64,000 bases of DNA from contig JAJNNC010000005.1 of NCBI GenBank assembly GCA_021730635.1, positions 310,001 to 374,000 on the forward strand. Reading direction: 5' to 3'. The stretch is from Catalimonadaceae bacterium JC749. GTDB taxonomy: Bacteria; Bacteroidota; Bacteroidia; Cytophagales; Cyclobacteriaceae. Made by a program: the position numbers and the translations under genes. Below the pieces are notes generated by a model. The model was not told the origin of the DNA. It ran no database searches and saw only the letters and a list, made by a program, of their open reading frames with translations. Of this stretch, positions 1 through 9,718 are shown piece by piece (positions within the stretch are counted from its first letter, which is position 1; each line of letters opens with the position of its first letter).

Positions 1-1
1 C

Positions 2-478
2 CTGCTGATAGCCTATTTGCTGATATTGAGTATATCCACCAATAGTATGATAGATCTTTCGCTGGTAGTGGATCAACCTCAGGCCTTTTCAGAGTTTATC
101 ATTACTTGGCTCAAACTCTCCCTGTTTGTATTTATGGTGATTTGGCTGAAATATATGGTTGTGATGATGTTCGGTGCACTGTTTGGGTTAAAGAATTTGA
201 AATATATTCATGTGTTTGATTTCATGCGTATGTCTCTGATTTTCTGGAGCGTGATTTTTACTTGCATAGTCCTTATTTTTTCAATGCTTTCCATCAACAA
301 TTCCCTGTATTTAAATCTATTGATTTATATATTTATTGCTTTTGCAACAGTCAGGATTGTGATACTTTATTACCGACTCTTCACTGGGTCTATATTTAGA
401 AATGTGTATTTATTTTCATACATTTGTACTTCAGAAATTATACCACTACTCGTTGGGCTTGAACTGTTCATTGATTAA
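2..478 (+). CDS. DUF4271-type membrane protein, 5' end cut by window
   Basis: The reading frame is open from the first complete codon at base 2, so the true start lies upstream and only the C-terminal part (about 158 residues) is here. The visible protein is very hydrophobic, with about four or five membrane segments separated by short basic loops. This composition, and its place directly before a hemD gene, match the DUF4271 family, whose members sit next to uroporphyrinogen-III synthase in many Bacteroidota. The family has no established biochemical function; a link to heme synthesis rests only on neighbourhood. An alternative TTG start at 17 would fall inside a membrane segment and is unlikely. 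Confidence 0.8.
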   Translation: MLIAYLLILSISTNSMIDLSLVVDQPQAFSEFIITWLKLSLFVFMVIWLKYMVVMMFGALFGLKNLKYIHVFDFMRMSLIFWSVIFTCIVLIFSMLSINNSLYLNLLIYIFIAFATVRIVILYYRLFTGSIFRNVYLFSYICTSEIIPLLVGLELFID

Positions 479-611
479 TTACCATTTCAATATTGTTTGT
501 TAAATTTGCGTTTTAGCTGAAGAAAAGCCTTCAGTTTTCGTAACAGGTAAGTTATATACCTTTATAAAACTAGTAGAAAGTATTAAATTGAATTGTTAAA
601 CGGGTATCTGT

Positions 612-1397
612 ATGAGTGAAAGTTTAATTAAAGCATCGAAAGATAGGTTGTACAAAGTAAATAGTATTTTGGTTTCCCAACCCAAACCTAAGGATGACAA
701 ATCACCCTACTTTGACTTGGCTGAAAAATACAAGTTGAAAGTTGATTTTAGACCATTTATTGAAGTAAAACCTGTAAACGCAAAGGATTTCAGAAAGCAG
801 AAAATAGATATTCTGGATCATACGGCTGTTATTTTCACCAGTCGTAATGCAGTAGATCATTTTTTTAGTATTTGCGCTGAGTTGAAAATTGAGATGCCTT
901 CAGACATGAAATACTTCTGTATTTCAGAGCAAACAGCCAATTACCTGCAGAAATACATCGTTATTAGGAAGAGAAAAATTTTTACTGGCTTCAGAACGGC
1001 ACAGGATTTATTGGAGATTCTCAAAAAGCACAAGAATGAGAAATATCTTTTTCCATGTTCCAGCATCAGAAAAAATGATATTCCTGATTTTTTGAAGGAT
1101 AATGGCTATAAATATAGCGAGGCAGTAATGTACGAAACAGTAGCTGCTGACTTGTCTGATCTAGCCGATGTAAATTACGATATCATAGCATTTTTCAGTC
1201 CTTCAGGAATCAACTCTTTGTTTGTAAATTTTCCTGATTTTACGCAAAACAAAACCAGAATTGCTGCCTTTGGGCCCACCACAGCTCAGGCGGTGAGAGA
1301 TGCTGGCCTGATTCTTGACATTGAAGCTCCTATGCCAAATGCACCCTCTATGACAGGAGCTTTAGAAGTTTATATTAAAGCAGCTAACAAAGAGTAA
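612..1397 (+). CDS. hemD: uroporphyrinogen-III synthase (HemD family)
   Basis: This enzyme closes and inverts ring D of hydroxymethylbilane to give uroporphyrinogen III in cytoplasmic heme/siroheme synthesis. The 261-residue length fits the family. HemD proteins are weakly conserved, but typical landmarks are visible: TSRNAVDHFF near residue 75, a central SSIRKNDIPDFL segment near 155, SPSGINSLF near 195, and the phosphate-binding-like FGPTTAQAV near 220. The gene starts with ATG 133 bp after the DUF4271 gene in the same direction, a conserved Bacteroidota pairing. The other tetrapyrrole genes are not in this window. Confidence 0.9.
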   Translation: MSESLIKASKDRLYKVNSILVSQPKPKDDKSPYFDLAEKYKLKVDFRPFIEVKPVNAKDFRKQKIDILDHTAVIFTSRNAVDHFFSICAELKIEMPSDMKYFCISEQTANYLQKYIVIRKRKIFTGFRTAQDLLEILKKHKNEKYLFPCSSIRKNDIPDFLKDNGYKYSEAVMYETVAADLSDLADVNYDIIAFFSPSGINSLFVNFPDFTQNKTRIAAFGPTTAQAVRDAGLILDIEAPMPNAPSMTGALEVYIKAANKE

Positions 1398-1533
1398 AAA
1401 GGGTTATATTTTATAATTATTTTGGGCTGTGCAATTAGAATTATAATTGTACGTTGTATGGAAAAGGTTTAAATCAGTAAAAATTTCAGTATGTAAAAAT
1501 ATACTTTTGGCTGAGTTTGAGAATTTTGCTTAT

Positions 1534-2499
1534 ATGAAGAATCAGTTTTTCCTAATTTTTGTCATTCTGGCCTTAACAAGCACTTACCCACTTTTTGGAC
1601 AGCAAAATGCCCAATTTAGCCAATACATGTTTAATAATTTATATTATAACCCTGCCTATGCTGGAGTTGAAGGGGTTACTACCCTTACAGCTTTTCATCG
1701 TTCTCAATGGGCAGGCTATCAACCAACATCAGGAGATCCGGCTGGAGGAATAAATTCGCAGGTTATTAGTTTAAACACTCCTATCCTAAGACTGAGAAGT
1801 GGTTTTGGACTTCATGTTGTCAACGATCGTTTGGGACCTCTTACTAATTTAGACGCACAGATGTCATTTGCTTATCATTTGGGGATGGGCAATTCAAAAT
1901 TAAGCATTGGTATCAGAGCAGGAATATATTCTCAAACTGTAGATTTCGATCAATACCGATGGGTGGATGATAATGATCCGTTGAAGGAATCTAACCGTGT
2001 TTCACAATTAAGGCCTGACTTTTCTGCAGGGGTTTTCTATAGAGCCAGACAGTACTATATAGGAGTAGGTTTTCAACATTTAACGGATGTAAAGTTTGAC
2101 GCATTTGGAAATTACGATGAGCTAAATAACCCTTTAGTCAATCATATAATATTTTCAGGAGGTTATGATTATGATTTAACTTACAAAGTGAGGCTTACCC
2201 CTTCCTTTTTAGTCCAAACAGACTTAAATACCTACTCCTTTGATATAGGTGCAATGGCAACTTATAACGAAACTATGTGGGGAGGAATATCTTTCCGACA
2301 GCAGGAAGCTATAGTAGGAATGTTAGGCTATAGCTTTTTTAAAGAGAAATCATTAAAATTAGGTTATGCATTTGATTATGTTGTAGTTGCTCAGCTAGCG
2401 AAAGCGGCTGCTTCCCATGAAGTAATGGTGACTTATAGTTTGCCTATTTCATCAGCAAATGAGAAGAAAATAATACGAACTCCTAGATTTAGACAATAA
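1534..2499 (+). CDS. PorP/SprF family type IX secretion membrane protein
   Basis: This is an outer-membrane beta-barrel of the PorP/SprF family, which helps the type IX secretion system present or retain surface proteins. I start it at ATG 1534 because the sequence from there is a clean signal peptide ending in an FGQQNA cleavage region; the frame is open upstream to 1447 but those residues are not signal-like. The mature N terminus shows the family hallmark QFSQYMFNNLYYNPAYAG-type motif, followed by alternating aromatic strands to the end. It lies directly before gldKLMN, so a role in the same secretion apparatus is likely. Which paralogue it is cannot be told, as these genomes usually carry many. 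Confidence 0.92.
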   Translation: MKNQFFLIFVILALTSTYPLFGQQNAQFSQYMFNNLYYNPAYAGVEGVTTLTAFHRSQWAGYQPTSGDPAGGINSQVISLNTPILRLRSGFGLHVVNDRLGPLTNLDAQMSFAYHLGMGNSKLSIGIRAGIYSQTVDFDQYRWVDDNDPLKESNRVSQLRPDFSAGVFYRARQYYIGVGFQHLTDVKFDAFGNYDELNNPLVNHIIFSGGYDYDLTYKVRLTPSFLVQTDLNTYSFDIGAMATYNETMWGGISFRQQEAIVGMLGYSFFKEKSLKLGYAFDYVVVAQLAKAAASHEVMVTYSLPISSANEKKIIRTPRFRQ

Positions 2500-2618
2500 T
2501 TGAATTAGATTATTAATAAATTTTATGTGTTTAGTTATATTTTTTATCTCATTTTATTAAAAATATTACAGCGCTACAATTTATTTATTTTTTGGTGGTT
2601 GAAATAGAACAGCATTTA

Positions 2619-2627
2619 CAATATTTG
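2619..2627 (+). promoter_or_regulatory. possible promoter -7 element before gldK
   Basis: An AATATTTG-type sequence about 20 bases before the gldK start resembles the Bacteroidota -7 element TAnnTTTG with one mismatch, and a TTG about 20 bases upstream could serve as the -33 element. The match is imperfect and the surrounding DNA is AT-rich, so this is only a candidate for the start of the gldKLMN transcript. Confidence 0.3.
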
Positions 2628-2644
2628 TGTTCATATAATCGTGT

Positions 2645-3712
2645 ATGTATAAAATTATTTGTGTTATGTGCAAAACTTCTAGATGCGGAAGCGTCATGCT
2701 ATCCGTAATAGTGCTCTTTGCTCTCCAGGGTTGTGGTCTTTTTGGTGGAAACGGTGAGGATTATGGGCAACTTGTAGGTGTCCAGGGAAGAGAATACGAT
2801 GGTATGCCTACACCTTACGGAATGGTACAAATTCCAGCAGGTACCTTTCATACAGGCCAATCTGATGAAGATCCTATTGCTACCCAGATCAGTTACAACA
2901 AGCAGGTCACCATCGGAGCGTTTTATATGGATGATACGGAGATTACTAATAACGAGTATCGTCAATTCATCTATGAGCTTCAGGAAGGTGAAGGCGAATA
3001 TGAATTTATGGTTGGCCGCGGTGCTAATTTTCTGATGGATGAACTCTATCCTGATACTACTGTTTGGTCTAGGAATTATACGCATCACATGGGTGATCCT
3101 CTCGTACAGTACTATTGGTCTCACCCTGCCTTTGACAACTATCCTGTAGTAGGCGTTGATTGGGAAGCTGCTAAAGTTTTCTGCCTTTGGAGAACTGCTT
3201 ACCTTAACAATTACAGAGAGAGCAATGGAGAAGTGCCTATGCCAAACTTTAGGCTTCCTTCTGAAGCGGAATGGGAGTATGCTGCTAGAGGCGGAAGGGA
3301 CATGGCTAAATTTCCCTGGGGTGGCCCTTATATTCGTAACTCTAAAGGGTGTATGTTAGCCAATTTTAAGCCTGGCCGAGGTAATTATTTTGATGATGGG
3401 TTTGCATATACCGCCCCGGTAGCTTCTTACTTTGCCAATGATTTTGGTTTATATGACATGTCTGGAAACGTAGCCGAATGGTGCGAAGACGCATATAACC
3501 CTGCAGCAACCGCCATTGTGTGGGATTTAAACCCAACCTACAATGACCCTAACGAACCTAGAAAAGTAGTTAGAGGTGGTTCCTGGAAAGATATATCTTA
3601 TTTCCTGCAAACAGGAAGTAGAACCTATGCACATAAAGACTCTACAACTGCTTACACTGGGTTCAGATGTGCAATGACTTATATCGGTAGGTCATCAGGA
3701 AATGAATTTTAA
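2645..3712 (+). CDS. gldK: gliding motility / T9SS lipoprotein GldK
   Basis: GldK is an outer-membrane lipoprotein that forms a periplasmic ring with GldN in the type IX secretion system. The N terminus has a basic stretch, a hydrophobic core and the lipobox LQGC near residue 30. The rest is a formylglycine-generating-enzyme-like (FGE-sulfatase) fold: YMDDTEITNNEYRQF, FRLPSEAEWEYAARGG near 202, GNVAEWCEDAY near 274, VVRGGSW and TGFRCA at the end. At 355 residues it is shorter than the Flavobacterium protein. The start is uncertain: ATG 2645 or the in-frame ATG 2666 both leave a workable signal peptide. It is the first gene of the gldKLMN block; gldL follows after 62 bp. Confidence 0.95.
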   Translation: MYKIICVMCKTSRCGSVMLSVIVLFALQGCGLFGGNGEDYGQLVGVQGREYDGMPTPYGMVQIPAGTFHTGQSDEDPIATQISYNKQVTIGAFYMDDTEITNNEYRQFIYELQEGEGEYEFMVGRGANFLMDELYPDTTVWSRNYTHHMGDPLVQYYWSHPAFDNYPVVGVDWEAAKVFCLWRTAYLNNYRESNGEVPMPNFRLPSEAEWEYAARGGRDMAKFPWGGPYIRNSKGCMLANFKPGRGNYFDDGFAYTAPVASYFANDFGLYDMSGNVAEWCEDAYNPAATAIVWDLNPTYNDPNEPRKVVRGGSWKDISYFLQTGSRTYAHKDSTTAYTGFRCAMTYIGRSSGNEF

Positions 3713-3774
3713 CAATCAATCGATTATCAAATCTTTTTACAATCTAAATCAACAACAAATTAAAATTTTAAAAA

Positions 3775-4578
3775 ATGAGCAAGAAAAAAGGTGGATTTAC
3801 AGAACTTTTGTATAGTACCATCATGCCCAAAATTTATGGTATAGGTGCTTCAGTCGTAATCGTTGGTGCAATGTTTAAAATTCTGCACTTACCAGGAGCC
3901 GGTGTTATGTTGGGAGTAGGTCTCACAACCGAAGCAATTATATTCTTATTTAGTGCATTTGAGCCAAAACACCAGGAATATGATTGGTCTTTAGTGTATC
4001 CTGAACTAGCTGGTGATGCACCACCTGCTACTAGAAAGCAAATTTCAAACGGTAATGGAGATTCAGTTACCCGTAAGTTAGATGCTATGTTGGAAAGTTC
4101 AAAAGTTGGTCCTGAATTGATAGATAGCCTTGGAAGAGGTATGAAAAATCTTTCTGAGTCTGTATCTAAAATGGGTACCTTGACAAGTGCTGCGGTTGCT
4201 ACAGATGAATATGCTAAAAATGTTCAGCAAGCGTCGCAATCCCTTTCCAATATGAACAAGTCTTATGCTAATTCCATGACCGCTATGGCTACTTTTACTG
4301 ATGCTACAAAAGATGCCAAACAGTATCATGAGCAGGTTCTGACAGTAACAAAAAATTTAGCTTCTTTGAATGCTGTTTATGAAATGGAGTTACAAGATGC
4401 TAATAGCCATATTAAATCGATGAATAAGTTCTATTCAAACTTAAGCACCGCTATGGAGAATGTCTCTGAGGCTAGCAAAAATGCAGAACAGTTTAAAAAC
4501 AATTTTGCTTCTCTGAACACCAATATTGCTTCGTTGAATAGAGTTTATGGTAACATGCTAAGCGCCATGAAGGCCTAA
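3775..4578 (+). CDS. gldL: T9SS inner-membrane motor protein GldL
   Basis: GldL forms the inner-membrane proton-driven motor of the type IX secretion system with GldM. Two membrane helices lie at about residues 18-60 (IYGIGASVVIVGAMFKILHL, then VMLGVGLTTEAIIFLFSAF), and the acidic residue in TTEAIIF corresponds to the conserved membrane glutamate of the family. After an EYDWSLVYPEL segment comes a long cytoplasmic region rich in Ser, Ala and Asn, built from loose coiled-coil repeats of a SLxxMNKxYxN type. ATG start; 40 bp before gldM. Confidence 0.97.
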   Translation: MSKKKGGFTELLYSTIMPKIYGIGASVVIVGAMFKILHLPGAGVMLGVGLTTEAIIFLFSAFEPKHQEYDWSLVYPELAGDAPPATRKQISNGNGDSVTRKLDAMLESSKVGPELIDSLGRGMKNLSESVSKMGTLTSAAVATDEYAKNVQQASQSLSNMNKSYANSMTAMATFTDATKDAKQYHEQVLTVTKNLASLNAVYEMELQDANSHIKSMNKFYSNLSTAMENVSEASKNAEQFKNNFASLNTNIASLNRVYGNMLSAMKA

Positions 4579-4618
4579 GCATGAGAGCTAATTTTCTCAT
4601 TTACAAATAAAAGAAAAT

Positions 4619-6208
4619 ATGGCTGGAGGAAAAGAAACCCCAAGACAAAAGATGATCGGTATGATGTACCTGGTATTAACAGCACTACTGGCGCTGCAGG
4701 TAAGTAATACCGTTTTAGAGAAATTTATCTTTATCGATAATAGTTTAGAGCAGTCGGTCAATAATTCGAAACAAAAGAATAATGGTACTGTTGATCGTAT
4801 CAAAGCTGCTGTTGAAGATGCTGGTAACCGCAAAGAAGATTTAGCTGTACTTGAAAAGGCTAGAGAGGTAAGAGCTAAAACAAATGAGGTTCTCAATATT
4901 CTTGATTCTTTGAAAAACAAATTTGTAACCGTTACAGGTGGTGTTGAGGAAGATGGTACTTACAGAGGTGGAAAGAGTGAAGATGAAATAGCTGATTTAA
5001 TGGTAAGACAAGGCAATGGAGACAAGCTGAAAGAAGATCTAAATGGTTTTTCTAGTTATATTGCTAGTACTACCGGGCTTGATATTTCACCAATAGCTTT
5101 GGATGCCATTGATAACCCAACTTTCAAGGAAAATCCGGAGCAGAACATGAAAAGTTTTTCCGAATTAACTTTTCAAAATACTCCAATGGTAGCTGGGTTG
5201 GCATCTTTAAGCCAGTTGAAGACGGAAGTTTTGGCAAGGGAATCAACGGCATTAGATCATTTGGCCCGTCAAGTAGGAGCAGCTGACCTGAAATTTGATC
5301 AGATTGTGGCTATGGTGAGACCTGAATCTAATGTAGTGGCTGCCGGAACAAAGTACAAAGCGGATCTGTTTATCGCTGCTTCCTCTAGTGCTGTCAATCC
5401 GGTAATGACTATGAATGGTCAAGAATTGTCTGTAGAAGGTGGAATGGGTAAAATTGAATTTACTGCTAGCGCTGATAAATATGACGCTGATAACAGGGCT
5501 GAAAAAAGCTTTAAAGCAGCTATCAAAATTGCTCAGGGTGGTAAAGAAGAAACTTATGAGCAAACTTTTACCTACTTTGTAACTAAACCGGTGATTCAGG
5601 TGCAATCTCAATCTGTGCAAGCTCTTTACCTGAATTGTGGTAACGAGCTACAGATAAATGTGCCTGCTTTAGGGACTACCTATAATCCGTCATTCAAAGC
5701 AGATGGTGCCGTTACCTTAGAGGGTCAGAAGACTGGTGCTGTTACTGTGATTCCTAACAAGGCGAAGGTAAGTTTGTCTGTGAGCAGCAATGGATTCAAT
5801 ATCGGTACTGAGACTTTTACTGTGAAGCGTGTACCTAAACCTACGATCGAAGTTTTTGGTCCAGGGAACAAACCTGCAAACTTGAAGCAAGGAGAAGATA
5901 TTAGTCGTTTCCGTTCTGTAGCCGTGAAAGCTGTCCCTGACGAAGACTTTCTAAATTTCTTACCAAAAGATGCACGATACAGGGTAATGGAAGCTGATAT
6001 AATACTGGCTCGTGGTAGCAGACCTGCAGCTCCTACTGTTACATTAACAAATGAAACAGCCAATCTTAGTGGTTTAATGTCTAAGGCAAAACCTGGAGAT
6101 AGATTGGTGATTGAAGTTAAGAAAGTACAAAGAATGAATTTTAGAGGAGAAGTTGAGGATGTTAAAATCCCTGAATCCGACGCGATCAAAACTATATTCT
6201 TGAATTAA
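4619..6208 (+). CDS. gldM: T9SS periplasmic shaft protein GldM
   Basis: GldM is anchored by one N-terminal helix inside the GldL pentamer and extends through the periplasm to the GldKN ring. The start MAGGKETPRQKMIGMMYLVL is characteristic: a short cytoplasmic tail, then one membrane segment (about residues 13-30). A helical domain follows, then several Ig-like beta domains ending with KIPESDAIKTIFLN. The length of 529 residues is normal. It sits between gldL and gldN with short gaps (40 and 22 bp), consistent with one transcript. Confidence 0.97.
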   Translation: MAGGKETPRQKMIGMMYLVLTALLALQVSNTVLEKFIFIDNSLEQSVNNSKQKNNGTVDRIKAAVEDAGNRKEDLAVLEKAREVRAKTNEVLNILDSLKNKFVTVTGGVEEDGTYRGGKSEDEIADLMVRQGNGDKLKEDLNGFSSYIASTTGLDISPIALDAIDNPTFKENPEQNMKSFSELTFQNTPMVAGLASLSQLKTEVLARESTALDHLARQVGAADLKFDQIVAMVRPESNVVAAGTKYKADLFIAASSSAVNPVMTMNGQELSVEGGMGKIEFTASADKYDADNRAEKSFKAAIKIAQGGKEETYEQTFTYFVTKPVIQVQSQSVQALYLNCGNELQINVPALGTTYNPSFKADGAVTLEGQKTGAVTVIPNKAKVSLSVSSNGFNIGTETFTVKRVPKPTIEVFGPGNKPANLKQGEDISRFRSVAVKAVPDEDFLNFLPKDARYRVMEADIILARGSRPAAPTVTLTNETANLSGLMSKAKPGDRLVIEVKKVQRMNFRGEVEDVKIPESDAIKTIFLN

Positions 6209-6230
6209 GATTCTAGTAAAAATAGGTGTT

Positions 6231-7142
6231 ATGAAAACTTTAAGTAGTATTTTGAAAAATAGTTTAGGAACAGTTGCTCTCTCTTTCTGCGTTTCCTTTT
6301 CTATTCATGCGCAAGAAGAGCCTAGTGGATATAATCCTAATTCTCTTCGGCCAATTCATGAGTCGGATCAACTTTACAAATCCAGAGTTTGGCGTAGAGT
6401 AGACTTGAGGGAAAAGCAAAATAAACCTTTCTTTTCAGAGAATAGGCAGATTACTAAAGTTATCATCGATGCGGTAATGAATGGTACTTTGTATCCATAT
6501 ACAAACGATTCATTAGGTACCCGTATGTCAAAGGAACAATTTGTGGAAAATATGACTATTCCGACAGATGATACCGGCCCTACGGAGGATGAAATTGCAA
6601 TGGGATTTGGGCAGGAAACTCAAGAATCAAACTGGGGAGATGCCTGGGGTGATAGCAAAGGACAAGGGGCTGAAGGCACTAACAGTACTTCTTCTCCTTC
6701 TACTAATAATGCAGGACCACTCCTTTTCACTGCTAGAGATGTTACCGTATTGGAATTGATGGAAGATATCATCTTTGATAAAGAAAGAGGAAGGCAGTAT
6801 TATGATATACAGTCAGTAACGTTGGTTCTTCCTCCAGAGAATTTCCCGGAAACTGGTCTGTTAAAGTTAGTAGCTTCATTCAGTTACAAAGATCTTGTAA
6901 GAGTGTTTGAAGAGAACCCTGAAACAGCTGTGTGGGTAAATCCTCAAAACGATGCTAAACATCTTAATTTAAAGTATGCCTTTGATTTGAGATTATTTAA
7001 TGGTAGAGTCGTAAAATATTCTAATCCGGATGATGAGTATATCATTGATATGGTAGATGGTGACCGACGACAAGCTCTGCTGAAATCTTTAGATTACGAG
7101 CACAAATTATTAGAAAGAGAGCATGAACTCTGGGAATACTAA
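6231..7142 (+). CDS. gldN: T9SS ring protein GldN
   Basis: GldN (PorN) is a periplasmic protein that makes the ring with GldK and contacts GldM. A signal peptide ends near residue 27 (VSFSIHAQEE). The mature protein has the family's LYKSRVWRRVDLREKQNKPF region, an acidic/Gly/Ser/Asn-rich linker near residues 115-165, and the conserved LFTARDVTVLELMEDIIFDKERGR-like block, followed by a stretch on bodily basic and acidic helices to the end. At 303 residues it matches the family. It closes the plus-strand gld block and is followed by a hairpin terminator. Confidence 0.96.
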   Translation: MKTLSSILKNSLGTVALSFCVSFSIHAQEEPSGYNPNSLRPIHESDQLYKSRVWRRVDLREKQNKPFFSENRQITKVIIDAVMNGTLYPYTNDSLGTRMSKEQFVENMTIPTDDTGPTEDEIAMGFGQETQESNWGDAWGDSKGQGAEGTNSTSSPSTNNAGPLLFTARDVTVLELMEDIIFDKERGRQYYDIQSVTLVLPPENFPETGLLKLVASFSYKDLVRVFEENPETAVWVNPQNDAKHLNLKYAFDLRLFNGRVVKYSNPDDEYIIDMVDGDRRQALLKSLDYEHKLLEREHELWEY

Positions 7143-7165
7143 AAAGTTTTCATAACACAAGTAGT

Positions 7166-7195
7166 AAAAGGGAGTCTTTTAAAGATTCCCTTTTT
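7166..7195 (+). terminator. hairpin terminator after gldN, shared with uvrC end
   Basis: An AAAAGGGA arm and a matching TCCCTTTT arm with inner TCTT/AGA pairing flank a short AT loop, and the plus-strand side runs into a T stretch. It begins 24 bp after the gldN stop and overlaps the last bases of uvrC on the other strand, so it probably serves both converging transcripts. Confidence 0.75.
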
Positions 7196-8990
7196 GCTTT
7201 TCCTGGAGCGCATCTTTTAAGCTTCTGGCTTTTTGGGGGCCAACCAAATTTGATAATTCATCTAAAGATGCCTGTTGAATGTTTTTAATAGATTTGAAAT
7301 TCTTTAGTAAAGAAAGAGCAGTTTTTTTACCAATTCCTTTCACATTTTCCAGTTCACTTTTAAAAGTGTTATTAGATCGTTTTTTTCTATGAAAAGTAAT
7401 AGCGAAACGATGCGCTTCGTCACGGACTCGTTGAAGAAGTTTCAATGATTCGGATTTTTTGTCTATATGTAGTGGATAGGGATCTTCTGGAGTATAGATC
7501 TCCTCCAGACGCTTAGCGATACCAATAATAGGAACATCACCGTAAATTCCTAAATCTTTTAAGGCATTACAAGCTGCATTAAGTTGTCCCTTTCCTCCAT
7601 CTATTACAATAAGATCTGGTAAATCAATTTCCTCAGTGATGAGCCTCTTATATCTACGAAATACAATTTCATACATGGAGGCAAAGTCATCTGGTCCAAC
7701 CACTGTCTTGATGTTAAATTTCCGATAGTCTTTCTTAGAAGGTTTTCCATTCAAAAAGCTCACCATAGAAGCGACAGGGTTTGTGCCTTGGAAATTAGAG
7801 TTATCAAAACACTCGATCCGCATCGGTAATTTTTTTAACCTTAAATCTTCTTTAAGCTTAATCAGTACCCTGCTATCTTTTTGTTGTGTAGTGAGAGACT
7901 GATTATATCTTTCTTTTTTATAATACAGTGCGTTCTTAATGGAAAGGTCAATGAGCTTACGTTTATCACCAATTTTAGGAACGATGATAGTTACATTTTC
8001 AATGAGAGGAGGGAGCTCTATATTGGTTAGAATTTCTTTCGTATTGCTAAGATATCTATCACGCAATTCTATCATCATCAAAGCTAGAATATCTTCCTCA
8101 CTTTCATCCAGTTTCTTCTTGACTTCTATGGTTTTGGTTAATATAACCGCCCCATTATTTGATCTGAGATAGTTAATAAAAGCTACCTTTTCATCCGAAA
8201 CAATAGTAAATATGTCAGTATCCCCTAGCTGAGGATTGACAACAGTAGATTTTGCTTGGTACTTAGAAAGTAATTCTTGCTTTTCTTTATATACTTGAGC
8301 TGTTTCGAAATCCAGATTTTCAGCAGCTTCCTGCATTTTATGTTTAAAGAAACCTCTGGGTACGCCTAAATTTCCTTTCAGAATATTAGCAGCTTGTTCG
8401 ATATCTTTATTGTAATCTTCCTCGGTTTGTAAGGCTTCACAGGGACCTTTACAATTGCCAATGTGGTATTCCAAACAGACTTTGAACTTTCCTTGCTTGA
8501 TGTTTTTTTCAGATAAGTCGTAGCGACAAGTCCTGATCGTATAAAGGTTTCTTATAAGGTCAAGAATATTGTTCATTGCTTTGACACTGGCAAATGGACC
8601 AAAATACCTGCCGCTACCGGGAATCATCCGTCGTGTAGGAATAATGCGGGGAAACCGCTCGCCTGTTAGTAAAATATAGGGATAACTTTTGTCATCCTTT
8701 AAGAGTATGTTATACTTGGGTTGATTTTTCTTGATCAGACTGTTTTCAAGCAGTAGCGCATCGAACTCTGAACCAACCAACGTAAACTCTATGGTTTCAA
8801 TTTCACTTACCATTTTAACAGTCTTCCGGTTAGCATTCAAAGTCTTGTTGAAGTAACTGCTCACTCTTTTCTTCAGACTTTTTGCTTTACCTACGTAGAT
8901 CAGTTTGTTTTCTCTGTTATAAAATTTATAAACACCAGGCTCATCTGGTAATTTATTGTATTCATCTCTTTGATAGGAGGGTACTTCCAT
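7179..8990 (-). CDS. uvrC: excinuclease ABC subunit C
   Basis: UvrC makes both incisions around DNA lesions in nucleotide excision repair with UvrA and UvrB. The order of domains is complete: GIY-YIG nuclease at the N terminus (GVYKFYNRENKLIYVGKAKSLKKR, about residues 19-45, with its YVG), a Cys-containing linker, the UvrB-binding UVR motif near residue 210-245, the RNase H-like C-terminal nuclease (RIECFDNSNFQGTNPVASMV and LIVIDGGKGQLNAA), and tandem helix-hairpin-helix motifs at the end (VKGIGKKTALSLLKNF). 603 residues is standard. It is transcribed toward gldN and followed upstream by an unrelated small membrane protein gene. Confidence 0.97.
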   Translation of the reverse strand: MEVPSYQRDEYNKLPDEPGVYKFYNRENKLIYVGKAKSLKKRVSSYFNKTLNANRKTVKMVSEIETIEFTLVGSEFDALLLENSLIKKNQPKYNILLKDDKSYPYILLTGERFPRIIPTRRMIPGSGRYFGPFASVKAMNNILDLIRNLYTIRTCRYDLSEKNIKQGKFKVCLEYHIGNCKGPCEALQTEEDYNKDIEQAANILKGNLGVPRGFFKHKMQEAAENLDFETAQVYKEKQELLSKYQAKSTVVNPQLGDTDIFTIVSDEKVAFINYLRSNNGAVILTKTIEVKKKLDESEEDILALMMIELRDRYLSNTKEILTNIELPPLIENVTIIVPKIGDKRKLIDLSIKNALYYKKERYNQSLTTQQKDSRVLIKLKEDLRLKKLPMRIECFDNSNFQGTNPVASMVSFLNGKPSKKDYRKFNIKTVVGPDDFASMYEIVFRRYKRLITEEIDLPDLIVIDGGKGQLNAACNALKDLGIYGDVPIIGIAKRLEEIYTPEDPYPLHIDKKSESLKLLQRVRDEAHRFAITFHRKKRSNNTFKSELENVKGIGKKTALSLLKNFKSIKNIQQASLDELSNLVGPQKARSLKDALQEKQKGNL

Positions 8991-9009
8991 AAGATTAATG
9001 AGAAAAGGC

Positions 9010-9603
9010 TTATAAATCGAATGTGTATCCTATGCTATTGCTGCCGATACGAACCTTATTGAGGAAAATATCAAGTTTGCTGTTTTGAGCCCTTAAGATA
9101 AAATAAAGTATAGTATCAAACGTAAAAAGAAATGCTCCTTGCAGGAAAATTGATCTGCCATATCCTCTAAATCTCTCAGTTTGCCGGCTATTCTTCGCCT
9201 TCTCAAGTAGGTAAAAACTACTAGCAATGTAGGCAAGATCCAAACCAGCATTAAACAAAAGAATTTTTTGAAACTGATGATGCTTCCTCAAGCTAGACAT
9301 TAAAGATAAGTCGGATGAGTCTACTCGTTTTATGTTATAGTAACCGAATCCTGAAAGTCCCAAATTGACCAGATTCCAGAATAAATTCATTTGGTAAAAA
9401 TAATAAGACGTACCTTTTGCTTTTGGCATCATAAATCCACTGATAGCCATATTGCTGATGGCCCAACCTCCCAGGGTATACATTCCATGTTGTATGGTTT
9501 TTTTTCTTGCCTTATTAAAATCAGTCAGGTGTTGGCGATCCTGGCCATGTAAGAAACAGAAAGAGAAAAGTAGTGCAAATGCTGTGATAACACCTTTATA
9601 CAT
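9010..9603 (-). CDS. conserved membrane protein of unknown function (DUF6992-like)
   Basis: A 197-residue protein with an N-terminal signal peptide (cleavage region FCFLHGQD near residue 20) and about four further hydrophobic segments. The pattern FNKARKKTIQHGMYTLGGWAISNMAISG followed by MNLFWNLVNLGLSGFGYYN recalls the Bacteroidota DUF6992 family, but this is from memory and not searched. Its stop is 19 bp before the uvrC start in the same direction, so the two may be co-transcribed. No function can be assigned. Confidence 0.75.
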   Translation of the reverse strand: MYKGVITAFALLFSFCFLHGQDRQHLTDFNKARKKTIQHGMYTLGGWAISNMAISGFMMPKAKGTSYYFYQMNLFWNLVNLGLSGFGYYNIKRVDSSDLSLMSSLRKHHQFQKILLFNAGLDLAYIASSFYLLEKAKNSRQTERFRGYGRSIFLQGAFLFTFDTILYFILRAQNSKLDIFLNKVRIGSNSIGYTFDL

Positions 9604-9718
9604 GTGGCCAATTCATTGATTTTCTATAAATTTGGACTTTCAAAAAGAAAACTATGGCTTTGTTTAATTGTTCGCAAAGTCAGTAGGATAGCATCAAAGT
9701 TAATTTTGGCATCTTACA